Below are positions 34,877-47,780 of a DNA stretch of 64,000 nucleotides, one piece after another. Under the pieces are notes generated by a model that searched no databases, was not told where the DNA came from, and was given only the letters and a program-made list of their open reading frames with translations. Origin of the DNA: Vitis vinifera (taxonomy: Eukaryota > Streptophyta > Magnoliopsida > Vitales > Vitaceae); NCBI RefSeq assembly GCF_030704535.1, contig NC_081822.1, positions 7,916,501 through 7,980,500 on the forward strand, read 5' to 3'. The position numbers and the translations under genes are program-made. How positions within the stretch are numbered: the first letter of the stretch is position 1; each line of letters begins with the position of its first letter.

Positions 34877-35478
34877 ACTGAAGTTGCTGACTCCAACAGA
34901 TTTGGCCAGGCCCAATCTGCAGCACTCTTTCATGGCCTCCCATGTCCCTTTTCATGTCCAATGGAACAACATCCTCCCCCGCGAAATCCTTTGTCTGGAG
35001 CTTCGTTCCTCAGCCTCACAGGCCAATGCACCAGATAAAGATCCACATACTCCATTCCCAGCTTACTTCATGTATAATTACATGTTCAGAAAACAAAAAC
35101 CAATACATGTCAGTATAACAAACTCGAATTCAACTACTAATTTCAATAAATTCAGCTAAAATGTTAATAGTTGATTACTGGAAGAACGAGGTCAGGGCGG
35201 TTGTCCTTGCACCGTAGCTTTGAAGTGATGAACACTTCACTTCGACCCTTAATGAGGCCTCTGGCCACAGCCTCTGCCACAGCTCGGCCTAGAGGCTCTT
35301 CGGAAGCATAGTGAGCAGCAGTGTCAAAATGGCGGTAGCCCACCTCAATGGCATCCACAAGGATGGAGGTGAGCCGGTGAGGTTGTGGGAAGGGAGAAGT
35401 TGCTGTTCCCATGCCTATCAAAGGCATTTCCAGCCCAGAGCGCAGCAACACTCCTGGGATTTGGTTTCTGAGCTCCAT
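34877..35478 (-). pseudogene. Truncated aldo-keto reductase (AKR4-like) copy
   Basis: Exon 1 (35478-35179) is open and carries the active-site pair in [15 protein letters not shown] plus FITSKL. Compared with the intact neighbour, about 20 bp are missing just before the splice donor, which breaks the frame into exon 2. Exon 2 (about 35066-34877) keeps [13 protein letters not shown], with the catalytic His, and the [13 protein letters not shown]-type stretch. A one-base insertion (AAAAGGGACATGG against AAAGGGACATGG) shifts the frame between them. Homology ends near 34877; exons 3 and 4 are absent. A TATA-like GTTATATATAC lies near 35550. It could still be transcribed, but the reductase would be dead. 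Confidence 0.85.
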
Positions 35479-37523
35479 CCTTGTGGGCCAAAGATATAGA
35501 TAGAAGAGGAGCAGAGGGTGGGTCTCTGACTCTCTGTTGATTTTCCTAGTATATATAACTTACGAGTTAGGAGTATGCTTTTCTGTACCGCAGAGTGTGG
35601 ATAAGCCAATGCTATGCTGCCATATTTATACCAAATCCAAAAGAATCACCCCTTCAGCTTCATGCATGACCATAGAGAGCCTAAGACCGACAGTTGATCT
35701 GGTGTTCCACTCTTGGGCCTATGTACTGGTTAATGAGCTAGGCCATAGCTTTATGGAGTTAGGAAACAATAGGGTTAATGTGGGGACATTCAGCATCCTT
35801 CTGCCATCTTCAATCAAAGCTTGAGCATGTTTGTTGGCATATGGAAAAAAGTAGCTCGGTTGATGTTACTAAGGTCTAAGGGTAGATTTGTGCATTGACT
35901 CTGGCCTATCTGACCCTGTAAGGCTGTAAGCCTGTAACTGATGCCTTGCTATTATTGCTCCTCTACTCATGTTTCTGACCTCTTCCTTGCAGACTTCTCC
36001 GCTTCCAGCTAAATGATTTATGAGGATGGAGTGTTGATGGAGGAAAGGCATAACAAGTGATAAGTGACAACTATTACAACACTCAGGTTAATAACATCAA
36101 CTTAGATGAACTTGATTACTGCTTCTATTAGCGATGCCTAAAAAATTAATTGAATTGATAAAACCAATTGAACCCTAAAAGCGAATCTCAAAGATGGACT
36201 ATAAGTAGAGGGGGTGAATAGGTGTTCTTAAACAATTTAAAAAAGTCTTCCAACACAATTTATTTAATCTTAGAAATTTTTACAATTCTCTTCTTTTCTC
36301 TGCAAACACTTCTCAATATAAAGCAAAGATCACATACAAATATAAATGTAGCAACACTCCCCCAACAGATTTCAAATGCAAGTTACAAGCAAATACAGTA
36401 ACACTCCCCAAAATTAATCATACAACCAATTCTCTCCTTAACTCATTTCTAATTACTATAAGATATCATTAATCAAAATAAACAGAAAAATTATTCAAAA
36501 TATCTAATGAATATTCACATCTATTTCAACTCATCTTTCTTCTATTCAATATATATGCACAAATAACCAATTATATCAAAAACTAAAGATTAATCAAAAA
36601 GTAAAATAAGAAAAAGAGACAAGGACACCATATTTTAATGTGAAAAACCTTAAAACACATAAAAAATCACAGGCCTACAACTGATCGAAAACGTCTACTA
36701 TGAAGAACAAAAACTAAACACAAAGTTTTGTCTAGTTCAAGCTTACCAATCCTTCTCGGTTGACCAACGTCTTTCCACTTTCAGCTTCGCACCTTCTTCT
36801 TTCAGAGCATACTTAGAGTCCACACTAAGCTCGATCTTAGCCTCTTCTTAAATCCACACAAGAAGAAAATAAATTTTTACCCAAACCTAATAATTTCATA
36901 ATTGAAAAAATCGAGTTAAAAGACACTTAAATATTTTGTCCAAAATTACCAACTTAGTTTAACACTCACAAACCCATAATCAAAATTTAAAATTTCTTTT
37001 AATAATCTTGATTTTTTAAATAGTAAACATAAAACCAAAATAGATCCAATGGGTCTACAATTTCATTTTTTTAAATTGATAATAAATCCAACCAAACTGA
37101 AAATTATACCTATAACTATATATAGTATCTATCAAATACATTATCAATTTAGCACATTATTTTTTCATAATTGTTTACATTATTGGTTTTTTTTTTATGA
37201 TTGGACTACCTAGAATACATAGTATGTATTGATTACATTGTCAATTTAGGAAATATTTTTTCATAATTGATTACATCATTACCAATGGCCGATATATCAA
37301 CAATTTCACCGATTTTTTGCCAAAATTCTGTTCAACCAATAATCGGTGACTAATTTCATATCGACCATTGACCACCACCGATATCCGAAATTACGCTGAT
37401 ATTTCAACGAAATCCATGGTCGTTTGATGGTGGAAGAAATCGCAGGGATTTCTACTAAAGATCAAGATGATCTCCAAATAGATAATGAGAGTGTACTGAT
37501 AATTTGTTCTCATTTTCAGCATG
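35479..37523. other. Spacer between the two aldo-keto reductase copies
   Basis: About 35480-36060 is upstream DNA of the dead copy. About 36190-36900 includes AGAGGGGGTGAATAGGTGTT, a stretch often seen near plant LTR-element ends when read in reverse, so it may be an old retroelement scrap. About 37270-37400 carries CGATAT-rich sequence also seen near 40.9 and 41.9 kb. No gene was seen. Confidence 0.45.
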
Positions 37524-39638
37524 TCATGCATCATCATCCCAAAGCTCCTCCGAGGATTTATAAATTCCATCATGATGAACAAACATTTGCCCAGAAAAAC
37601 CCCTGCGCTGTGGGATCTGCTCAATCTTTGCGAGCTCATCATCACTGAGTTCCCAGTCAAAGATTTGAAGATTTTCCTTCATTCTCTCCTTATTGAAGCT
37701 CTTAACTAAAATACTCACCCCTTGTTGGTGCAACCATCTCAATGCAACCTGCACTTCTCCAACATTTGTTTGTATTAACAAATCCGAAAATAGAATATTT
37801 TTAATAATAAATTTAAGGTAGCATCGATTGCTATGAAAAATAATTGAAAACACAGTGAATGTAACGAAAAGTTCTGGAATGTGTATAAATATATAATACT
37901 TTTAAGGAAAAAAAAATATGTTAAAAAACTATTTTTTACATTTGAGTTCCCCATCGCATAGAATTACAAATTCTAATCGCTTGGGATAAGGAAACAGAAC
38001 ATGTGTACACTACAAAAAGCCATGGAATTCCCTAGTAGCATATTTTTACTCCGTGGGACGTCCTTCCAATCACTTGGGATAAGAAAACAGAAGGTGTGGG
38101 CATTACAAAAAGTTTATTGGATGGAAGTTATAGATCCATAAGGTTTGATATAGACTTTTACAAAAAAAAAAAAAAAAAAATTGTAGTTATGCTATTTTAA
38201 AGGTTGAAAATCATTTGGAAAAATTTTATTTGTACAAAAAAGGAGAAGTCACACTAATTTTAAGCATTTTAAAAATAATTTTTTATTTCTTCATGAAATC
38301 AAATATGAAAATTCTTAGTAGTGGTACTGTATACTTTATATAATATAAAAGTTTTTAAAGCATTCTCTATCTTTTCAATTCTTATTAGAAAAACTAAAAG
38401 CTTGTCAAAATTATTTTAAAACAAAACCTAATTTTTAGGACAAATTCTTAAGAAATCAAAAGTTTTTCACATCTCTTGTAAGTTAAAAAACAGTTACTGA
38501 ACAGCCGAAAACTTCCACTCGTATTAAAAGTTGAAGGATGATATAAGTTGCTTGTGTCTTGGGCTTTTTCTTATGTTAAACGAATGTTTTTTTGTAGGGT
38601 AGGCCAGTGTGTTTCAGGAGTCATTCATCATTGAAGCTGCTTCCATAGAAAACGAAAAGCAATCAAAGTATTGTCTCCAGTTCATGGTTTTAGAAAGAGT
38701 TTATGTAGATTTGTAAGTACCTGTGCCAAGCTCTTCCCTTTTGCAGCAGAGATTTCTTTGAGAAGTGGATTCTCAACCACTGCAAGTGAGCCCCACATGG
38801 CTCCATTTGCTCCCAATGGAGACCATGCACTCACATGAATCCCCTTCTCTCTGCAAAACTCTCTCAGTTTCACCTGTTGCCATACTGCGTTCATTTCCAC
38901 CTGAAACAACATTCAGTTTCATCAAGCCATGAACTACCTCTGCCAATTATATTTATGCCACAGAACACGCCTGTTTGTAAACCTGATTAACAGCAGGAGG
39001 GATGGTAGCATATTGGAGAAGCTGAGAGAGCTTTTTGCTACTGAAGTTGCTTACGCCAATAGACTTGGCTAGGCCCAATCTGCAGCACTCTTCCATGGCT
39101 TCCCATGTCCCTTTCATGTCCCAGCTGGGGAAGATATCCTCCTTTGCAAACTCAAAGCTTGCAGCTTCTTTCTTCAACCTCAAAGGAAAATGCACCAGAT
39201 AAAGATCCACATACTCCATTCCCAGCTTCCTTCATATTCACAAAACAACAACCAATACATATAACAAACCTTATACACTATCAATTTCAATAATGCAACT
39301 GAAATGTCAACAGTTAATTACTGGAGTGTGTTGTTGAGGGCTGGGAGAACCAGGTCATGGTGGTTGCAGTTGCACCATAGCTTTGAAGTGATGAACACTT
39401 CATCACGACTCTTGATGAGGCCTCTCTCTATAGATTCTGCAACAGCTTGGCCAAGAGATTCTTCTGAGCCATAGGAGGCAGCAGTGTCAAAATGGCGGTA
39501 GCCTACCTTAATGGCATCAACAAGAATGGAGGTGAGATGATGATGCGGTGGCTGGGGCACGGCACTTGTTCCCATGCCAATTAATGGCATCTTTTGGCCA
39601 GAGTTCAGTAACACTTCTGGGATTTGCTCTGTTCCCAT
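37524..39638 (-). CDS. NAD(P)H-dependent aldo-keto reductase, AKR4 type (intact)
   Basis: Soluble carbonyl reductase of the plant AKR4 group, which includes chalcone reductase, methylecgonone reductase and D-galacturonate reductase. Exons are 39638-39322, 39229-38983, 38900-38721 and 37748-37524; phases join to give 322 residues, the normal size. The catalytic tetrad is visible: Asp51 and Tyr56 in [10 protein letters not shown], Lys86 in FITSKLW, His119 in LYLVHFP. Later parts of the barrel ([28 protein letters not shown]) and the cofactor-side [17 protein letters not shown] are present. It ends [12 protein letters not shown]. Intron 3 is 972 bp. The specific substrate cannot be told; chalcone-reductase-like activity is only one option. 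The broken copy at 34877-35478 is a sister in the same orientation. Confidence 0.92.
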
Positions 39639-39690
39639 CTCTGTGAAGCTCTAAGTTAAGGATATATGAGACTTGAGGAGCAACTTTACG

Positions 39691-39698
39691 TATTTATA
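39691..39698 (-). promoter_or_regulatory. TATA box of the aldo-keto reductase gene
   Basis: TATAAATA on the minus strand, about 55 bp before the start codon. This implies a short 5' UTR of roughly 25-30 nt. Confidence 0.6.
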
Positions 39699-41494
39699 GT
39701 GCCTATATTAGTTGAGCAATAAGAAAGCCATCAGAGAACCATACCACTTTGATTAAAAACTTTAATTAATTAATCAGTGAATCAGATGATAATGAGAATG
39801 AGATTAATAAAATAATTGAATCAAGCATCATCTATGTAAATTTCACCATGTTTGGAGTTCAAAACTTTTTTAACAGAAAAGAATTTAATTAAAGAAAATG
39901 TATTTATGAGACCTGAAATGAACCATATGTTTGGTTCAGTTTATGTGGACAAAGACTTGTTGGGGCCATGGCAATCTCAATTTGCTCCTCTCACTGATCT
40001 GGGTGCATTTCTGGCCCTACAATAGCACCATGTACCTAGGTTTTTGGACAACATGATGATCCACTTGGCTAATTCAATAAGTTCTATATAGGATAAAAGA
40101 GAGTGAACAGAAAAAGTGAATTTTGGTGGGTGATTGGAGAAAGAATTAGTGGAACAAATAGAGAAAAGAATACGAAGAGATAACTTTGAAAGGACAATGA
40201 TCACCTCTGAAATGGTATTCACAAAGATCATTCAAATCTTCTTGAAGCAATATAAGAAGAAACAAATTCAATTTTCTCTCTTGTTTACTACTTACTACGG
40301 CGACGAAGAATCAAATTATCACTATATTTATTCCTTTTTCTACTTCTTATTTCCAAGTGCAGGATAACCCTAAGGGGTTGTAGGTTTTTTTCTTCCAAGT
40401 GAAGGATAACCCCCATGGGAATGGTCTATAAGGTTCATAATTACTCCTCTCACTACAAGATGCTTACCTTGCCAACACTTAGATTCAGCTCTACTCAAAC
40501 TTTTCTGGTTCACCCCAACATTTCTCACATGTTTGACTGTTGCTAAGCAGTTTTTGGATATCAAACGAACCTCCTAAGAAAAATAGAATCAACCATTCGA
40601 GTATTCTCAAATTGTATGAGAAATATGAGAAAAATGGGAGCATACATGTGTGGTATATATCTCATGTATATTGAATTGCAGATACAAAAATGATAGAATG
40701 CAGATACAAAAATGATAGAATCATTACTGATTAGACCAAATACAAATATGGTCCCCGAGAGAGATGAGATGAAAGAAGATAAGCAACAAAAAAATGAGGA
40801 AGGACTTTTTAGGAATCGGTATCTAATGAATTCAAAGGTTCCAACATAAGCATAAATGAAAGGAAAAGAGGGGCACAAAAGGAAACAAGGATGAAAATGT
40901 CGAGATATATCGGTTTGTGTATCGGTAACCTCCAACACAATACATGCAGAGGAAATATCAGAGCCACAATATTTCCATTAAAATCGTCATTTTTCGCCGA
41001 TATATCCCTGACATTTTCATGATATTTCGGTAGTCGCACCCGATATATTGATGCCACATCATCCCCATTTCATTTTTTATTTTTCCCCAAAACTCTTATA
41101 ATGGGCCCAAGCACTAGCCCAACCCATACTCTCACACCAGCCCAGCATTGTGAGCCTTCCACCACTCCAATGCTTAAATACACCTTTTTGGTGTCATGAA
41201 TTGTTTGCGATTGCAAGAATTGGAATTTTTAAAAGGCAAGGGAAAATGCAAGTGAAATGAGGGAAAATCCAAGTGAAATGGAACCAAGGAGATTTGAACC
41301 CCTAACCTCATGCCCACAATCCCCCACCAACACTAGCCAACCAACCAAACTTCACTTAATTAAATGTACATATTTTATATAATAATTACATATAAAATAA
41401 ATATAAATTTTTGAATAAAAAATACTTATGCAAATTATCATTATTTCTTTTATATCATTAAATGCATCCAAAATAGATGAATACGCATAAAGTA

Positions 41495-41581
41495 TGTTTT
41501 CAAGTTATAAACATTATGGTTAATGTTTTCAAGTTATAAACATTATGGTTAATGTTTTCACGTTATAAACATTATGGTTAA
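41495..41581. repeat. Three tandem 29-bp units
   Basis: TGTTTTCAAGTTATAAACAT followed by TATGGTTAA occurs three times in a row; only the third unit differs, at one base. Confidence 0.95.
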
Positions 41582-43612
41582 ATATCACAACTGTACATAT
41601 ATCATCATTTATTTTATATCATTTAATATAATTGAATTAAATGAATCATAATTTTAATATTAAATATATTTTTAAATTAAAATATTATAATCAAATATCA
41701 CAATATTATTATAAAATAATTTTTTATATAATTTAATAATAAATGCACACTTATATAATTTATATTTTTTATCGATACATATGATATTATCATCAAATAT
41801 GATAAATCATATTATACATATATCAAATTCTTTAAAATGTCTATTATACTTCTAATTACATTTCTACGAGATTTTTCTTACATTTCCACGAATTTTGATC
41901 AATTTTAGGGTTATCGATATTTTTTTTTTAAATATCCATCGATATACCTCAAATATTGATATATCCATGATTACCAATATTTTCATACGTGGAAGGAAAT
42001 AATAAAAGCTATTATTCTTGATATTTCAAGGACTCTCAAGCCTTATCTTCTTTTGTGGTAGATTGGATGATTTAACAGGAATGATATATGTCATGGAATC
42101 CCAAAAAGTCACCGCATTGTCAATATTTCCATAATGTCTATTGCCATTGGTAATAGGTTGTCATTAAGTGGGACTATTCTCAATCTATATTGCAAATGAT
42201 AAGATCTTTTCTACCATGAGCTCTTGATCTTTTGCAAGCACTTCTTCATCACACAAAACATCACTCAAGATGATGCAAACAAGTCACATTGGACTTATAG
42301 TAATTTTTGGGAGTATTTGGTTTCTGAACTCTATGGCGAGTATGACATTGAATAATGAACCCATCTTTTTGAAAAAACTCATCTCTTGTGTGATCATGTT
42401 GCCACAAATCCATTTCAAACATAGACAATGATCTTTGATGAAAAAAAAAAATTAGAAGAAATCATGAAGGAATTATACAAGATATATTAAGATAATCCTA
42501 GTTACCAAATGTAATGCTAAAAATAAAATACATATGAGATTTTGACACTTATATACAATTTTTTTTTTTATATTATGGTTTCATAGTTCTCTCAACATAA
42601 GACAAATTATATGTATAAAGGGCTAATCCATGCATCAACTACTTTTCAATAGTCTTAACAATAATAAACATAATATTGTTATATTATATGAAAAGAAATG
42701 ATATCTAGTTTGTGATTGTAATGTGCTCCAAAAGTCATTTTTAAAGGAAAAAAATATTTAAATATATATTGTTCATTCTAAAACAAAAAAATTTTCTGAA
42801 ACTTTAAGTGTTAAAATGAACATGATAACAAAAAAAGACCCAAATAAATGAAGAAAAAAACAAAAAGATGTGCATTACATTCAATGAATTACTTGATTCA
42901 AATAACTTGGAATTAGTTTATGAGATGTTTGAATGTGATATAAGGAGTTAAGAATTTTTAAATAAATTTATTATATTTTTGGAGAGATAAAGAAAATGAG
43001 TTTTAGAAGGGAAATATAAGGCTATTCCCAATGATAAGAACCTTTTAGTTGAATGGGCATGTTTCCTTCTTCTTCTTTTTTTTTTTTTTTAATTTTGTTT
43101 TATGAGAAATATCTATTTGTGTTTCTATAAAATAACTTCAAGTGCTTCTCCAAAATATAAACATACATTGCTTTTAAGTTTTGTCAAATCATTAATTTCC
43201 ATTAGTGAGCTTTTAGGACTATATATTTTTTTCAACTCTATAAAAAACAGTCACATGCAAATCCATTTTAGTCATCAAGCCAAACAAAAAAACAAAAGGA
43301 AACATTATACAATTCATTCACAGTTGAAAATTTAGAACATATGACCTTTTGGCAATAAGCCAAATTTAGTCAATTCATGATATGCCATCTTGTTAAAGGA
43401 AGATTAAGAAAATAAATTTTCAGTTTTTATCATGCATATTTTCTTGAGAACAAAATATGATCTTACTTGCTACCTCTCTTTTTTTTCCTTTAAATCTAAA
43501 TTCTCATGTTGTTTTTCATGGAGTTAGCTTCAAAAATAGAAGATTAAAATCTATATTTCTCTTGCTCATGACTTTCCCCTTCCAATGAGGCAAGTACAGT
43601 CATTATCCTTAA

Positions 43613-43613
<1 letters not shown>

Positions 43614-43649
<36 letters not shown>
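43614..43649. repeat. (TA)n microsatellite
   Basis: About 17 TA units. Confidence 0.9.
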
Positions 43650-43651
<2 letters not shown>

Positions 43652-44033
43652 AATACATGAGCTGCTTTGGTGCAACCCATGGATGGAATGAATTTACAGA
43701 AAATTCTTTCCATCAAAGCACCTCTAAGAAAATTCTAACAAAAACTTTACACATCATAATTTGACAACACGCACCATATTAAAAATTGGATAACCACAAA
43801 AGTTTCAATCCGATGAAAAGAAAGATCAAAACAACTGAAGTACTAAGATATCAAAGCATGACCAATTAAAAAATCGAAAAAAAAAAGTTAGAGAGAGAGA
43901 AACTAACACTGAATCTGAAAGTGAACTGGAAATTTGATAGCGATAACTCGAATCCCAAATTAAAAAACAAAACAAAACAATGAAAGCAGAAAAAAAACAA
44001 AAGCAATAGATTAGGGAACGAAGAACTAACCAT

Positions 44034-44460
44034 CGTGAAGAGAATATGGAAATTTTGAGGAAGAATTGAAAGGGAAAAGATCTATATATATGTTCGCAAT
44101 CGTAACCGTTACACAATAAATAAAAGAATCACAAACGGATATAATCTAATCAAGAAACGGTAACTTGATTCTAGAGAGTTAATTGAGAATATTAATGGAG
44201 CATACCTGAAATCACAATAAACCTATTCGGTAGATTGAAAATTGGTTTTTTGGGGAGAGCAGATGAGGGATTCCAACCTCTTTACAAGCTAGGGTTTCTA
44301 GCCAACTCATCTAGTGAGAGAGGCCGACCTTGGTGGATTGAGAACCCGAACCAAGCATTGGAAGTTAGATTTTTTCTGAACCATCGACGTGATTGGGTGA
44401 TGACACTGTTGCGTAAAATGGCGAGTTGCTCCCGTGGACTCTGGCGACTTTGCCATGTGA
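44034..44460 (-). other. Possible transcribed 5' region of an unidentified minus-strand gene
   Basis: Read right to left this is less AT-rich than its surroundings. It contains AGAAACCCTAGCTTG, common in plant 5' UTRs, and then TTTCAG|GTATGC, a fair splice donor near 44205. A TATATATA stretch lies near 44085-44095, and an ATG near 44034 opens 55 codons rich in Phe, Ser and Leu. None of this matches a family I know. It may be a dead gene start or a long noncoding RNA. Confidence 0.25.
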
Positions 44461-44631
44461 AGACAAGAGGTGTTCTTTATTTAGATTTATTAATAAAATT
44501 AATTGTGTATAAAATTAATAATATGAAAATTTCTCAAAAAATAAAAATATTTTGACGTGAAGCAGGAAGAAAAAAAAATTACTGATTTAAAAACAAAGTT
44601 CATTTATGCAGGAATATCATAATCACTAGTG

Positions 44632-44899
44632 CAGTGTTTGTTTTCTTTCACTTAATTTTAAATAGAATTTAAATTTAAATAATATTAAGTATTATATTAT
44701 TTGTTTTTATAATTTTTTTTTATAAAGTATTAAAAAAATTAATATGTTATTTTTTCGATTTAAAAAAATTAAATATTTTGATTTTTTTTTTAATCCAAAA
44801 ATTCATAATAAATGATAAAAAAAATTTAAAAATAAACAACTTAAAATCTAAAAACAAATTATTTTCAATAAAAAGTTATAAAAAATAAACATCCTTTAG
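44632..44899. mobile_element. Foldback element related to the hAT-like one at 20400
   Basis: Left part GTGTTTGTTTTCTTTCACTT and right part ending AAAAATAAACATCCTTTAG. The interior (ATTAAGTATTATATTATTTG) resembles the arms of the element at 20400-21005. It is more decayed, and its ends are not sharp. Confidence 0.5.
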
Positions 44900-45860
44900 A
44901 TTTGACATCAATTTCATAACATATAACAACATAAAAATGGAAGCTTTTAAAAAAATAAAAAGGAAAAAGAAATAAACAAGGAATTCGGTAAATTTGCTTA
45001 GTGTGAAGTTCACTAGCGAAAGAGCATTAATTTGGTGATGATTACTTTTCAAATTTTTACTAAATTACAACCTAATATGTACTAATAAGTACATAAAATT
45101 GTAATCAACAATTAAAATAAGGGAGTAATAAAGAAATAAGAAAATAAAATACAAACAAATTTGATCATAGTTCAACAAATCTCATTCTAGTTGATACTCC
45201 CAAGCTTCTTCTAACCTATAGAATTTTTACTAGTTTTTCAAGATTTTTCTAAGACTCGGATGCACACAATCGATTTCTTTCCAAGACCCAACAAGTTATA
45301 TGTTAGATTTCTTTGGGTATTAAGAGACTACTACAAACTTTTGATATCATATCCTCACACCTAAGACTCTCAATGATGTTTATAAAGTTTTCACAATTAC
45401 AAAAAAGATAAAAATAAAAAACATTTTTAAAGCAAATATAGTCTAAAATAGTTTGACTTGATTGCAATCAATATAGTTTACAAGTTGAAGTTTAATGCAT
45501 AATATATAAAATGCACAAAGAATTATGGATTCAATATAATAATTATTAGGATTCTTGCTATACTAATTTAAGATAATCATCTCTGAGGGTGATTATGACA
45601 TTTTGCAAATTTAACAATTATAAAATGGAAAGTAATAGTATGATAAATATCAATATAAAAGCAATTTCAAAGAAATAAAGAAGATAGATAAGAGAAATTG
45701 TAAACATTGGTTTTTATAGTGGTTCAACACAATCCAACCTATATTTACTTATTTTAAGCTCCTAATTTAGTAAGAGTTTTACTATTTTAAGACTCTCAAC
45801 CCAAGTCTCCAACCTTATAATCGGATTATGATTATAAACACTCTTTACAACTGTGAAACC
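44900..45860. other. AT-rich spacer with possible element scraps
   Basis: The stretch 45690-45850 (GTGGTTCAACACAATCCAAC) resembles flank sequence often left by old plant transposons. No gene was seen. Confidence 0.4.
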
Positions 45861-45869
45861 AAGGTTTGA

Positions 45870-47080
45870 TTAATCTTGATTTTGATGATAACAAAATAAG
45901 GTTTAGAACTAATGATCATATTTCAAGTGTGATTAGGCAAGACGATTTCCAAAGTGGCAATCACAAAGAAAAATAAAGCCAAAGAAAAAATATGAAGAAG
46001 AAGACCATCTCAAAGAGACGAGTTTTTCAAGACCAAAGCTTCATAAGATCTCTTTGTAAGGTTGTTGGTGCACTAGGACTTTCATGCATTTCATTCTTTA
46101 TTTATGCACCAAAATCATTCAAGAGTAATATTTTTTTAAATATCTTAAGAATTTGATGATTTCATGTTTTCAACTAAAACCTTGTGTTAAATGATTTTCA
46201 AACTTGTGTTAAAAGGTTTTAAATTGAAAAAAGTTGGGTGTTGAGCTAAAAAAATGGCTCAACCGGTTCAACCGGTCGACCGGTTGAGGGAGGCCAAAAA
46301 ATTTCTCTCTCTCCCAATGGCCTTCTCTTCCCGGTCAAGGTTGAACCTCAACTGATTAAGGTCCAGTTGAGGCCCAACGATCACTTGCCAAACATTAAAT
46401 GCTAACGGCTAGTTAACCGGTCGAACCCCCAACAACTAGCTTTCCTTTTTTCTTCTATAAAAAGGCTTCAATCTTTATTGTTTCATAAGTTTAACATTCC
46501 CAAACCTTTCTTAATTATATTTGAGCCTTGGAAAAGTGTTTTTGAGTGCACCATTATTCTATAACTTGCATATCCTTAGTGCACCATTCAATCCTAATTT
46601 TTCTTATATCATTTGAGTTTAAAGTTTTTGTGTTAGGATTTTTGAGAGATCATTCGTTTGTAAATCTTTAAGAGGAAGTTTCTCAAGTGTAGGGTATCAC
46701 TTGAGGGGTTGTTCAAGAGTGGGATATCTCTTGAGAAGTGTAAAGGGTGCTTGGAGCCAAAAGTCCAAGAGGGTGAATTGGAACTATAATCCAATTGTAT
46801 TGCTTGAAGGCTTGATTTGGAAGCCTTGGATTAGTGGAACCTCAAGTTCAGGATTGAAGCTAGAAGAGAGTGGATGTAGGCCGGGTTGTACCGAACCACT
46901 ATAAACTCTTGTGTTTGCATTCTCTCTTCAATATTCTTTAATTTATATACAATTGTTTATATATTAATTATTATATACTTGCATATAATTGTCTTTTGCA
47001 TTCACTTGTTTTAATTTGCGAAAAGAGACCATCACGCTATCCCCCTCCCCCCCTCCCCATCTAGGGTGATTACCATAGGT
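45870..47080 (+). mobile_element. LTR-like fossil segment (possible solo LTR)
   Basis: Begins near TTGATTTTGATGATAACAAA and ends near CTCCCCATCTAGGGTGA, a layout recalled from the long LTRs of plant Maximus/SIRE-type Copia elements. The middle carries GGTTCAACCGGTCGACCGGT. No internal retroelement domains adjoin it. Exact ends and target duplication could not be fixed, so the family is a guess. Confidence 0.4.
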
Positions 47081-47389
47081 TGGATTAATCTCAATTTTTT
47101 AACAACAACAATTCAAAACAAAATCTCTAAAGTCTTCTCTTTGGATTATAGTTTCAAAGCACCCTCGAAATATAAAAATGAAGAAAAGACTCTTAATTTA
47201 CAACATTTGTTCGAACGAAGTAAAAGAAAAAAACCAAATGAAGTATAGAAAAAAACTAGAATCAAGGCGCACTAAAAGATATGCAAGTTTTAAATCAAAA
47301 TGCACTGTAAAACACTTCGGTAGGCCCCATATATATTTAATAAATATTTTGAAATGTCAACCTTATAAAACAATAAAATTTGAAAGTCT

Positions 47390-47780
47390 TTTTTTTTTTT
47401 AGGAGTTTAGAGCTCAAACTAGCCATTAAGCACAATTTTAGGTCAACTAATTCGATCAATCATTAGCCGTTAGACAAGTAATTGTTGGAGGTTAGAATAT
47501 CAACCAACCCTCGACCAATTGAGGTTCTATTGCAACCGGCTAGACATATGATACTAGAGGCGAGAGGGTGCAAAATACACCTTGATCTATCAAGCCCAAC
47601 CAACTCAACAGGTTCTTTAAGCCCTCGACTAATTGCGGTGTAAAGTTTTTAAACAACCTAGTTCAAGGTTTGGAACTTTCAACAATCTATGTTTAACTTC
47701 TTAAAGCCTTTTACGACAAATTTAAAATGAATTTTACTCAGAATTTTAGCAAAAATATGAAATCATAAACTAACCAAATA
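47390..47780 (-). mobile_element. Second, diverged LTR-like scrap in opposite orientation
   Basis: Its reverse complement resembles the 46140-46440 part of the neighbouring segment: a GATTTCATATTTT-type stretch, then CAATTGGTCGAGGGTTGG in place of the ACCGGTCGACCGGTT part. Strongly decayed; the ends are unclear. Confidence 0.35.

Larger units (their letters stand above)
39639..44030. other. Gene-poor, repeat-rich spacer
   Basis: Contains the reductase promoter and CGATATAT-rich blocks at about 40885-41060 and 41880-41990. Between these blocks lies a more GC-rich piece (about 41095-41345) that looks transposon-derived. A 29-bp tandem triplet and a TA microsatellite are listed separately. No coding gene was recognised. 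Confidence 0.5.

Noticed and set aside
44235-44555. 106-codon plus-strand frame
   Set aside because: It has no ATG start, has no recognisable motif, and is opposite to the gene-start-like signals on the other strand.
46701-46904. 67-codon frame
   Set aside because: It lies inside the LTR-like fossil segment; chance frame.
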